NCBI GenBank assembly: GCA_964352715.1
Contig: CAYGSU010000088.1
Coordinates: forward strand, 1 to 13,641
Source of the DNA: JAVKBW01 sp964352715
GTDB taxonomy: Bacteria > Pseudomonadota > Alphaproteobacteria > UBA8366 > Aestuariispiraceae
Direction: 5' to 3'
DNA length: 13,641 nt
The notes below the pieces were generated by a model. The model made no database searches, was not told the DNA's origin, and saw only the letters and a list, made by a program, of their open reading frames with translations. Of this stretch, positions 1-5,484 are shown in pieces. How positions within the stretch are numbered: position 1 is the first letter of the stretch; each line of letters begins with the position of its first letter. A program made the translations under genes and the position numbers.

Positions 1-32
1 CCCAGCCCGTGCATCTTGATGAAGGGGACCAA
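1..32 (-). CDS. dapF: Diaminopimelate epimerase, N-terminal fragment (runs off the left edge)
   Basis: Only the first 10 to 11 codons are inside the window. On the minus strand they read M(TTG)-VPFIKMHGLG. The string F-I-K-M-H-G-L-G is the hallmark start of DapF, whose next residues are normally NDF. DapF interconverts LL- and meso-diaminopimelate for lysine and peptidoglycan synthesis. The TTG at 32-30 is preferred as start because GGAG lies about 7 nt upstream (43-40) and an in-frame TAA sits at 56-54. An ATG at 14-12 would cut into the conserved motif. From memory, dapF lies close to ffh in several alphaproteobacteria, which fits this window. The call rests on a short but distinctive motif and cannot be confirmed without the sequence to the left. 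Confidence 0.7.
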   Translation of the reverse strand, partial: MVPFIKMHGL

Positions 33-66
33 TCGCCCGCTCCGCTTCCAGCCTTAACTATGCGGT

Positions 67-95
67 TTATATGGCTTTATCCCTGCGAAACACAA
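67..95 (-). promoter_or_regulatory. Candidate dapF promoter
   Basis: On the minus strand TTGTGT (95-90) is followed after 17 nt by ATATAA (72-67). This is a reasonable sigma70-type match in the only AT-rich part of the leader. It would start transcription about 28 nt before the proposed dapF start. It is based on hexamer matching only. Confidence 0.4.
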
Positions 96-114
96 ACCCT
101 AAGTGTACCGTCCG

Positions 115-141
115 GGCCCGTTCAACAGGTCGTGACGGGCC
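115..141. other. Stem-loop in the dapF/GST intergenic region
   Basis: GGCCCGT (115-121) pairs perfectly with ACGGGCC (135-141) across a 13-nt loop. No clear T-tract follows on either strand, so I do not call it a terminator. It could be a leader structure for the GST gene or a chance GC-rich inverted repeat. The rest of 33-262 shows only the candidate dapF promoter and the GST ribosome binding site. Confidence 0.3.
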
Positions 142-262
142 TGATTTATGACCTTCAAGCACAGGTCAAGTGTTGCATCGCCCCCTGTAAGAACCGACGC
201 TATCGCCTATCTTAACTCATTGCATGAAACCCGACAGGCCCATCACCGCGAGGAACAGCACC

Positions 263-1126
263 ATGAACGAACCGTCAGACTACACACCGCCGAAAGTCTG
301 GACCTGGACGGAAGAAAACGGCGGCGAGTTTTCTAAAACCAACCGGCCGATCGCCGGGCCGACCCATGACAAGGACGTGCCTGTCGGCAAGAACCCGCTG
401 CAGCTTCATTCATTGGCGACACCGAACGGCGTCAAGGTGACGATCATGCTGGAGGAGCTTCTGGACCTCGGCCACAAGGGTGCGGAATACGACGCCTATA
501 CGATCAAGATCGGCGACGGTGAGCAGTTCGGCAGCGGCTTTGTCGAGATCAACCCGAATTCGAAAATCCCCGCTATGGTGGACCGCAGCGGCGATAAACC
601 GGTGCGGGTCTTCGAATCCGCCTCGATCCTTCTGTATCTGGCGGAAAAGTTCGGTGAATTCCTGCCGAAAGACCACGCCGCCCGCACCGAATGCCTCAAC
701 TGGGTGTTCTGGCAGATGGGCAGCGCACCGTATCTCGGCGGCGGCTTCGGCCATTTCTACCACTATGCCCCGTTCAAGATTAAATACGCCATCGACCGCT
801 TCGCGATGGAAGCCAAGCGGCAGCTCGACGTGCTGGACCGGCACCTGGCCGACCACCGCTACATGGCCGGCGACGACTACACCATCGCCGATATCGCGAT
901 CTGGCCGTGGTACGGCGTGCTGGCCCTGGGCAAGCAGTACGAGGCCGGCGATTTCCTCGACGTCACATCCTACAAGAACGTGCAGCGCTGGACGAAAGAA
1001 ATCGGTGTCCGCCCGGCGGTCGAGCGCGGCCGCATGATCAACCGCACCTGGGGTGAGGACAAAGAACAGATGCCCGAACGCCATGGCCCGGACGACTACA
1101 AGGGCAAGGCCGGGGTGAAAATCTAG
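263..1126 (+). CDS. yghU: Nu-class glutathione S-transferase, YghU-like disulfide-bond reductase
   Basis: This is a 287-residue cytosolic GST closely resembling E. coli YghU along its whole length, including the N-terminal extension with KVWTW (11-15) and RPIAGPTH (28-35). The thioredoxin-fold domain follows, with the glutathione-binding T53-P-N55-G, the NPNSKIPA cis-proline loop and the ESASILLYLAEKFG gamma-glutamyl site. The helical C-terminal domain starts near residue 140. YghU-type enzymes bind two glutathiones per subunit and reduce disulfides rather than conjugating xenobiotics. The ATG at 263 is preferred over one at 224 because it matches the family N-terminus and has GAGGA 8-12 nt upstream. 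The gene converges with the M24 gene, 26 bp away. Bases 679-1119 recur exactly at 2534-2974, so the 3' half exists twice in this window. Confidence 0.93.
   Translation: MNEPSDYTPPKVWTWTEENGGEFSKTNRPIAGPTHDKDVPVGKNPLQLHSLATPNGVKVTIMLEELLDLGHKGAEYDAYTIKIGDGEQFGSGFVEINPNSKIPAMVDRSGDKPVRVFESASILLYLAEKFGEFLPKDHAARTECLNWVFWQMGSAPYLGGGFGHFYHYAPFKIKYAIDRFAMEAKRQLDVLDRHLADHRYMAGDDYTIADIAIWPWYGVLALGKQYEAGDFLDVTSYKNVQRWTKEIGVRPAVERGRMINRTWGEDKEQMPERHGPDDYKGKAGVKI
679..1119 (+). repeat. 441-bp perfect direct repeat, copy A (3' half of GST)
   Basis: By eye this segment is identical base for base to 2534-2974, at a constant offset of 1855. It covers the GST C-terminal domain from residue 140 to three codons before the stop. 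Identity ends at the final codons: AAA-ATC-TAG here against AAG-ATT-TGA in copy B. Confidence 0.95.
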
Positions 1127-1152
1127 GGTTCGGACGCTACCCCTAATTCTGA

Positions 1153-2313
1153 TCAAAGCACCAGCAGATCGCACGGGCCGGCGCCCGCCAGCAATCGCAG
1201 GCCGGTTTCTTCCAGAAGCCAGGTGCCGCCCTGAATGACGCCGAGATTCTCGTCAGGCAGTTCAAGACAGGAATGCAGCACGAAGGCCATGCCAGGCACC
1301 AGAACATCGTCGAAGCCCCGCGCGATCTGCAGGGTTTCGAGCCAGATTGGCGGATAGGCGATGCCGATACCATAACCGAACCGCATCATCGCCGCATGTT
1401 CCAGTCCGTGCGCCCGCAGTGGAACCAGCGAAGCTTCCTCAACTTCGCCGACCGGCACGCCGGGTTTTACCGCCTTGATACCGGCGGCCAGCGACGCAAT
1501 ACCGATATCGTAAAGCTCGCGGGCCCTGGCTGTCGGCTCACCGCAAGCAATGGTCTGGATGGCTGTCGCATGGTAACGGGCGGCGACCCCGGCGAATTCG
1601 GCATGAATCAGATCACCCTGTTCAATCAGCTTGCCGCGCGGCGTTGCATGGCCGCCGGCCGACCGCGACCCTGAACTGAGCTCTGTCGGGATCGCCCAGA
1701 AATCTCCGCCGTCTTTCCGCATGGCATATTCAATTTCTGCGGCCAGCGAAATTTCGCTCATGCCAATCCGGGCATGGCTGCACATGGCGTCCAGCCCTGC
1801 ATTCGCAATGACGCCCGCCTTTTCCATGTAAGTGATTTCAGCCGCCGACTTGATCCGGCGAAACTTGCCCAGAAGGGATGTCGCATCGACCAGTTCGATA
1901 TCCGGCATGGCGTTGCGCAGGGCATCCCCCACCGACAGGGGCAGGGCATAAGACGCGCATTCAATGGCCACCCGCCCTGACGTCACGCCTTTATCTTCAA
2001 GGATGCGTTTCACATGATCCGCATAGCTTTCCGAAACGAGATTGTAGGTTCGAACATCCCGAATATCGGTGGTTTCTGTCGCCAGAGGCACGTCGACATC
2101 CCGCACCAGCAGCGTCAGCGCATCCTCGTCCGGTGTGAAGATCAGCGCCTGTGGGCTGTTTACCGACACCCACGTATCGTAACCGCAAAAATAAAATATG
2201 TTTTCAGGCGCAGACAGGAGGCACGCATCAAGACCGGCATCAGACAGCGCCTGCCGCGCTTTCGCCAACCGGCCATCCAGTTCCTTTTGGTCGAATGCCG
2301 CATAGGTCGTCAT
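1153..2313 (-). CDS. Creatinase-like M24 family protein lacking most metal ligands
   Basis: The 386-residue product has the two-domain pita-bread layout of the M24/creatinase family. A creatinase N-terminal domain occupies roughly residues 10-130, then the linker with FRRIKSAAEI (151-160), then the catalytic-type domain (about 160-375). In metal-dependent M24 peptidases five ligands are expected. Aligned by eye, the first Asp is E239, the second is T250, the His of GHGIG is Y314 (GYGIGIAYPP), the first Glu is H347, and only the last Glu (E369) remains. That pattern fits metal-free relatives such as creatinase or ectoine hydrolase, which cleave C-N bonds of small molecules, rather than a proline peptidase. 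The start has AAGGTGAG just upstream. The gene lies between two identical GST-derived repeats. The substrate is unknown. A link to amine or compatible-solute breakdown is inferred from the Rieske/BetI neighbours. Confidence 0.8.
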   Translation of the reverse strand: MTTYAAFDQKELDGRLAKARQALSDAGLDACLLSAPENIFYFCGYDTWVSVNSPQALIFTPDEDALTLLVRDVDVPLATETTDIRDVRTYNLVSESYADHVKRILEDKGVTSGRVAIECASYALPLSVGDALRNAMPDIELVDATSLLGKFRRIKSAAEITYMEKAGVIANAGLDAMCSHARIGMSEISLAAEIEYAMRKDGGDFWAIPTELSSGSRSAGGHATPRGKLIEQGDLIHAEFAGVAARYHATAIQTIACGEPTARARELYDIGIASLAAGIKAVKPGVPVGEVEEASLVPLRAHGLEHAAMMRFGYGIGIAYPPIWLETLQIARGFDDVLVPGMAFVLHSCLELPDENLGVIQGGTWLLEETGLRLLAGAGPCDLLVL

Positions 2314-2455
2314 CGATACTCACCTTTGTAAATTTTTCGCCGAAACGAATTGAATACTAATTCCAACATCAGAATACAGTCACGCGATCATCCTGCGCCA
2401 ACCTCTTCCGTTAAATCAGGGCGCGGGTGCCAATACGGATGGATTGCTAATTTAT

Positions 2456-2538
2456 TGTCGATAACGCCATGTGCGATATCCGCGTGGCGCTGCTGGTAGC
2501 CGATGTTGCCCTGCCCATCATCAAGAAATTCTTCGCCC
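2456..2538 (+). repeat. Ffh-derived 83-bp fragment (copy of 5720-5802)
   Basis: Bases 2456-2538 align without gaps to 5720-5802 of ffh (offset 3264). I count 8 mismatches, at 2462, 2472, 2497, 2507, 2520, 2526, 2528 and 2532. In the ffh frame two are silent, and the rest change R32C, E40V, V48I, D50K (two bases) and V52F. The fragment covers Ffh residues 27-53, part of the SRP54 N-domain. The last five bases, CGCCC, are shared with the GST sequence that follows, so the junction is a microhomology. Confidence 0.85.
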
Positions 2539-2981
2539 GCACCGAATGCCTCAACTGGGTGTTCTGGCAGATGGGCAGCGCACCGTATCTCGGCGGCGGC
2601 TTCGGCCATTTCTACCACTATGCCCCGTTCAAGATTAAATACGCCATCGACCGCTTCGCGATGGAAGCCAAGCGGCAGCTCGACGTGCTGGACCGGCACC
2701 TGGCCGACCACCGCTACATGGCCGGCGACGACTACACCATCGCCGATATCGCGATCTGGCCGTGGTACGGCGTGCTGGCCCTGGGCAAGCAGTACGAGGC
2801 CGGCGATTTCCTCGACGTCACATCCTACAAGAACGTGCAGCGCTGGACGAAAGAAATCGGTGTCCGCCCGGCGGTCGAGCGCGGCCGCATGATCAACCGC
2901 ACCTGGGGTGAGGACAAAGAACAGATGCCCGAACGCCATGGCCCGGACGACTACAAGGGCAAGGCCGGGGTGAAGATTTGA
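2469..2981 (+). pseudogene. Chimeric remnant: Ffh N-domain helix fused to GST C-terminal domain
   Basis: This is an open frame of 170 codons. Residues 1-22 match Ffh residues 31-52 with substitutions. Residues 23-170 are identical to residues 140-287 of the GST encoded at 263-1126. Both parts keep their native reading frame. The GST part begins at the domain linker, so it carries the whole helical domain but lacks the thioredoxin fold with the glutathione-binding T53/N55. It should therefore not be a working GST. I see no Shine-Dalgarno sequence before the ATG and no convincing promoter in 2314-2468, so it is most likely a recombination relic. The stop codon, TGA instead of TAG, and the last two wobble bases differ from the intact gene. 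Expression as an isolated helical domain cannot be excluded. It converges with the Rieske gene 15 bp away. Confidence 0.75.
2534..2974 (+). repeat. 441-bp perfect direct repeat, copy B
   Basis: This is identical by eye to 679-1119 and in the same orientation. The two copies bracket the whole M24 gene and its upstream region. The repeat unit length, left end to left end, is 1855 bp. The absence of any synonymous change indicates either a very recent duplication or ongoing gene conversion. Confidence 0.95.
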
Positions 2982-2996
2982 CCGGCAGGAACGTGT

Positions 2997-4136
2997 TCAC
3001 GCCTTAGCCGTCAGTGCCTCGAAGACCAGCGTGTTGAAGTGATGCACCGCGTGTTCGCTTTCGTTGCTGCGTTCGGGGTCGATCATGAACCGGCCCTGAT
3101 CGTAGCCGAATGACTTCACCCCCTGCTGAACGGCGATATTGAGTTCAATATCCTCAGGTCCCAACCCGTCATTCATCCAGGCCCGACAGGCCTTTGTCAT
3201 CTCGGATTCCGGCCTTTCCGGCTTGTAATAACCGAACCGCACGAGCGTCTTTTCCGCGTCCAGCGGCACGATCTGGAAAGTCGAGACCAGATCCACATAC
3301 GGCACAAGGTAAATGCAGGTGTTAGGGAAAAGCCACCAGTTCATATAAATGTCCGTCTGGTGCGGATCGTCGCCGATTGTCACGCCGAACATTTCCGTCA
3401 GTCCGGGCTTCACCGGACCGCCCAGAGTCCACCAGTTGCCGCGCGTGACCGGTATATCGTTCTTGAAATCCAGAAACGCTGCCAGCTCGCGATGGCGCGG
3501 GCCGGACAGCAGAACGTGGTAGGATTCAATTGCATTGTCGATGATGATCTTCCAGTTCACCGGCGCAATAATGTCTTCTTCCGACTCCAAAACCAGATCG
3601 TTCAGGTCGGGACTGAGGCTGTGCAGAAAATCCGATGCCCCGGGAAACAGCTCTTCCATCGATCTGGCGTCCGGGTCGAGGTTCACATAGATAAAACCGG
3701 CGAATTCCTGAACCTGCACAGTTTGCAGGGAAATCGCTGTCCTGTCGAAATTATCCAGTCGTTCGGTTCTCGGTGCGCCGCGCAGGCCGCCGTCCAGACC
3801 ATAGGTCCAGGCATGATAGGGGCAGACGAAGGCCCGGACGTTATCGCCGTGGCGTTCCTTCACCAGGCGTGTGCCGCGGTGCTGGCAGACATTATGGAAG
3901 GCACGAAGAACCTGATCCTTGCCGCGCACCACAATCACACTTTGTTCGAAAATGTTGCAGGTCACGAACTGTCCTGGCTTCGCCACTTCACTACGATGCC
4001 CGACAAAGTTCCAACCCTTGAAGAAGATCGCCCGCTTTTCGTCTTCCAGAACGGCGGGATCATAATAAAAGCGAGACGGCAGGGTAAAGGCTTCTTCTAG
4101 GTCCCTGTTTGGCCAGACATAAGCGGGCTTGTTCAT
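2997..4136 (-). CDS. Rieske [2Fe-2S] aromatic-ring-hydroxylating-type oxygenase, alpha subunit
   Basis: The 379-residue cytosolic protein is the terminal oxygenase of a Rieske non-haem iron system. The Rieske cluster ligands are C84-x-H86 and C105-x-x-H108. The catalytic domain has NWKIIIDNAIESYH (194-207) with E204 and H207 and a further His at H215. A late acidic pair E328-D329 precedes the conserved QQGVKSFGYDQGRFM stretch. H207 and H215 are eight apart, where about five is usual for the iron pair. Relatives include oxygenases that demethylate or hydroxylate betaine, carnitine and related amines as well as aromatic dioxygenases. The ATG at 4136 is preferred over one at 4175 because AAGGGAGA lies just upstream and the longer form would run through the promoter/operator region. 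It is divergent from a BetI-like regulator, which suggests an amine substrate. No ferredoxin-reductase partner gene is in the window. Confidence 0.88.
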   Translation of the reverse strand: MNKPAYVWPNRDLEEAFTLPSRFYYDPAVLEDEKRAIFFKGWNFVGHRSEVAKPGQFVTCNIFEQSVIVVRGKDQVLRAFHNVCQHRGTRLVKERHGDNVRAFVCPYHAWTYGLDGGLRGAPRTERLDNFDRTAISLQTVQVQEFAGFIYVNLDPDARSMEELFPGASDFLHSLSPDLNDLVLESEEDIIAPVNWKIIIDNAIESYHVLLSGPRHRELAAFLDFKNDIPVTRGNWWTLGGPVKPGLTEMFGVTIGDDPHQTDIYMNWWLFPNTCIYLVPYVDLVSTFQIVPLDAEKTLVRFGYYKPERPESEMTKACRAWMNDGLGPEDIELNIAVQQGVKSFGYDQGRFMIDPERSNESEHAVHHFNTLVFEALTAKA

Positions 4137-4171
4137 CGCAAATCTCCCTTGCCCCACATTGCAGTCCGAAA

Positions 4172-4200
4172 ACATTATTTATTTTTAATTGAACATTCAA
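4172..4200 (-). promoter_or_regulatory. Candidate promoter of the Rieske oxygenase gene
   Basis: On the minus strand TTGAAT (4200-4195) is followed after 17 nt by TAATGT (4177-4172). The -35 element lies inside the palindrome at 4180-4209, so a bound repressor would occlude it. This is hexamer matching in an AT-rich intergenic region, without experimental support. Confidence 0.5.
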
Positions 4201-4209
4201 TTAAAAATA
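4180..4209. promoter_or_regulatory. Probable operator of the BetI-like repressor
   Basis: A perfect inverted repeat has two 13-bp arms (4180-4192 and 4197-4209) and a 4-bp spacer ACAT. Its core ATTGAACATTCAAT (4188-4201) resembles the ATTGnnCGTnCAAT-like core that I recall for BetI sites in the E. coli bet promoter region. That comparison is from memory. It sits midway between divergent genes, one of which encodes a BetI homologue, and overlaps candidate -35 elements on both strands. One dimer pair bound here could repress both genes. Confidence 0.7.
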
Positions 4210-4218
4210 TGAAATACT
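4189..4218 (+). promoter_or_regulatory. Candidate promoter of the BetI-like regulator gene
   Basis: TTGAAC (4189-4194) and AATACT (4213-4218) are separated by 18 nt, with the -35 inside the palindrome at 4180-4209. This fits autorepression. The -10 match is modest. The start codon at 4241 has AGGAGA upstream. Confidence 0.4.
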
Positions 4219-4240
4219 CGATAAACTGCAGGAGAAGACG

Positions 4241-4828
4241 ATGCCAAAAGTCGGCATGGAACCAATCAGAAAACGGCAGGTTATCGACTCGACCATGCTG
4301 TGTCTGCATGAAGAAGGAATTTCCCGCACAAGCCTGCAGCGGATCGCATCACGCGCCGGCATCACGTCTGGCCTGATCCTGCATTATTTCGATGGTAAGG
4401 AAGGACTGTTTGATGCCGTCTATCAGGATTTGTACGCCCGGCTTGATGAAGAGACGGAGCGGCGGTTGCGTAATGCGAACACCCCATCCGACCGATTGGT
4501 CGCCCTGCTGGAGGCGCAGGTTTGCAAAGAAATGGTAGAACCGCAGATCGTATCGACGTGGTTCATGCTCGGCGCAAAGGCCCCGGAGACACCAACCCTC
4601 GCCCGGATGGAACAAACCAACACAAAACAGCTTGCAACCAACATCACCGATATCCTGAAGGAGATTGGTCAATCGCAAGCCGAGGCAAAAGAAATCTCTG
4701 ACGAACTCATCGCGCTGATTTACGGCCTCTGGACCAACCTCGCCCACAAGACAATCTCAACGCCTGAACAGGCCCGCGCCATCCTGTTCCGTTATATCAG
4801 GGCACGAGTGCCAAAACTTGCGAAGTAA
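4241..4828 (+). CDS. TetR-family transcriptional repressor, BetI-like
   Basis: The 195-residue regulator has the TetR N-terminal DNA-binding domain at about residues 8-56, with helix-turn-helix TSLQRIASRAGITSGLILHY (30-49) and the usual F-x-x-K-E-G-L end. Its first residues, MPKVGMEPIRKRQVID, closely match E. coli BetI, the choline-responsive repressor of the glycine-betaine synthesis genes, so I place it in that subfamily. The C-terminal ligand-binding domain (60-195) is helical. BetI-like proteins also control amine and betaine catabolism genes in other proteobacteria, so choline itself need not be the effector. The gene is divergent from the Rieske oxygenase, and the palindrome between them is the natural binding site. 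Its 3' end abuts the broken parE on the other strand, 5 bp away. Confidence 0.88.
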   Translation: MPKVGMEPIRKRQVIDSTMLCLHEEGISRTSLQRIASRAGITSGLILHYFDGKEGLFDAVYQDLYARLDEETERRLRNANTPSDRLVALLEAQVCKEMVEPQIVSTWFMLGAKAPETPTLARMEQTNTKQLATNITDILKEIGQSQAEAKEISDELIALIYGLWTNLAHKTISTPEQARAILFRYIRARVPKLAK

Positions 4829-4833
4829 AAACT

Positions 4834-5116
4834 TCAGTCGAATATCGATCCTGCATCGCGGGCACCATGAAGGATACGGACGATCTCAATGTCTTCTCCT
4901 GACACACGATGTTAAATCATATACGAACCGACGAGGAAGGCCCTTAAACCGGATGCGAGGTAATCCCGGGGCGATCCAATCTTCGGATTTTCGGCAGTTA
5001 GACCAAGTCGCTCATCTATCGCATCGAGAATGTGTAAAGCCGCTGCGGGATTGTTTTTGGCAATCAAGTGAGACGAGATCGATCTTGGCGATAGAAGAAA
5101 GGATGACGCGCGCCAT
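4834..5116 (-). pseudogene. parE: Degraded ParE/RelE-type toxin gene
   Basis: Translating the minus strand gives a ParE toxin in pieces. MARVILSSIAKIDLVS runs from 5116 to about 5070. The frame then shifts, and from about 5070 the reading is LIAKNNPAAALHILDAIDER and onward through ENPKIGSPRD and GLRAFLVGSYMI to a TAA at 4914-4912. After that stop the same frame continues HRVSGEDIEIVRILHGARDA to TGA at 4836-4834. Comparison with the family suggests loss of about 8 nt between DL and IA near 5060-5075, plus a nonsense change where YHRV or FYRV is expected. The gene lies 15 bp after parD in the normal antitoxin-toxin order. The product would be about 20 meaningful residues, so the toxin is dead. 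ParE toxins inhibit DNA gyrase. Confidence 0.85.
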
Positions 5117-5131
5117 GCCGATCAACCAAAA

Positions 5132-5365
5132 TCAGGCGTATTTTGCGCGCAGATCTGCAATCACCATAGGAGCATCTTCACCTTCGCCACGATCAAGCGA
5201 TGCGATACCGAGCTGAATATCTGCCCGCAGATCGGAAAGACGTTGGTCTCGAAGCTCCAGCAAACGCAAACCTTCAGCCAGAACTTCTTCGGAAGACCGG
5301 TATTCGCCAGACGAGACCTTTTCGTCTATGCGCTTTTGCAACTGAGATGGTATCGAGGTCGGCAT
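5132..5365 (-). CDS. parD: ParD-like ribbon-helix-helix antitoxin
   Basis: This 77-residue protein belongs to the ParD/CC2985 antitoxin family. Its N-terminal DNA-binding region contains SIPSQLQKRIDEKVSSGEYR (4-23), and the helix SSEEVLAEGLRLLELRD follows. The acidic C-terminal half (DIQLGIASLDRGEGED and beyond) would wrap around a ParE toxin. The ATG at 5365 is chosen because TAGGAG lies about 6 nt upstream and it gives the family N-terminus. A longer open frame extending to 5500 has no supporting homology. The neighbouring parE is frameshifted and carries a stop, so this is now an orphan antitoxin. An intact orphan might persist for autoregulation or protect against a related toxin elsewhere, but that is inference. 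Confidence 0.88.
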   Translation of the reverse strand: MPTSIPSQLQKRIDEKVSSGEYRSSEEVLAEGLRLLELRDQRLSDLRADIQLGIASLDRGEGEDAPMVIADLRAKYA

Positions 5366-5386
5366 CGCGGCTCCTACTTGTCGTAA

Positions 5387-5415
5387 AGTATATAACGAAG
5401 CACCCAACGCTCCAA
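5387..5415 (-). promoter_or_regulatory. Candidate parD promoter
   Basis: On the minus strand TTGGAG (5415-5410) and TATACT (5392-5387) are exactly 17 nt apart. The predicted start point is about 15 nt before the parD ATG, leaving room only for the TAGGAG ribosome binding site. A short leader and an operator at the promoter are common in autoregulated toxin-antitoxin operons. Confidence 0.5.
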
Positions 5416-5416
5416 G

Positions 5417-5445
5417 CCGATCCTGCTCATGCAGGATCAATCGGT
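5417..5445. repeat. Inverted repeat upstream of the parD and ffh promoters
   Basis: GATCCTGC (5419-5426) and GCAGGATC (5431-5438) are perfect inverted arms around TCAT. The flanks CCGAT and ATCGG extend the symmetry with a small offset. The repeat sits immediately beyond the candidate parD -35 and just before the candidate ffh promoter. It could be an operator for ParD, a factor-independent hairpin, or a boundary between the two transcription units. No T-tract follows. Confidence 0.45.
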
Positions 5446-5450
5446 GTCCT

Positions 5451-5478
5451 CTTGACTTCCCGGCCCGTTCGGCATACT
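5451..5478 (+). promoter_or_regulatory. Candidate promoter of the ffh operon or its leader RNA
   Basis: CTTGAC (5451-5456), the preferred -35 form in alphaproteobacteria, is followed after 16 nt by CATACT (5473-5478). Transcription would begin near 5485, giving a leader of about 158 nt before the ffh ATG. The -10 match is partial. Confidence 0.4.
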
Positions 5479-5484
5479 CCCCGC

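Noticed and set aside
224..262. Upstream ATG that would add 13 residues to the GST.
   Set aside because: The added residues do not match the YghU family start, and the ATG at 263 has the better ribosome binding site.
410..1174. Long open frame antisense to the GST gene (254 codons), repeated in part antisense to copy B.
   Set aside because: It is a shadow of the GST coding frame. The repetition follows from the DNA duplication and adds no independent evidence.
2347..2363. Imperfect palindrome GAATT-GAATACT-AATTC upstream of the M24 gene, considered as a second site for the BetI-like repressor.
   Set aside because: It shares only the ATTGAA half-site with the 4180-4209 operator. The second half is displaced by about four bases, too weak to call.
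2314..2468. Possible promoter and ribosome binding site for the chimeric ORF.
   Set aside because: No convincing -35/-10 pair on the plus strand and no Shine-Dalgarno before the ATG at 2469.
4137..4175. Upstream ATG that would add 13 residues to the Rieske oxygenase.
   Set aside because: It would place the start at the candidate -10 element, and the ATG at 4136 has a strong AAGGGAGA upstream.
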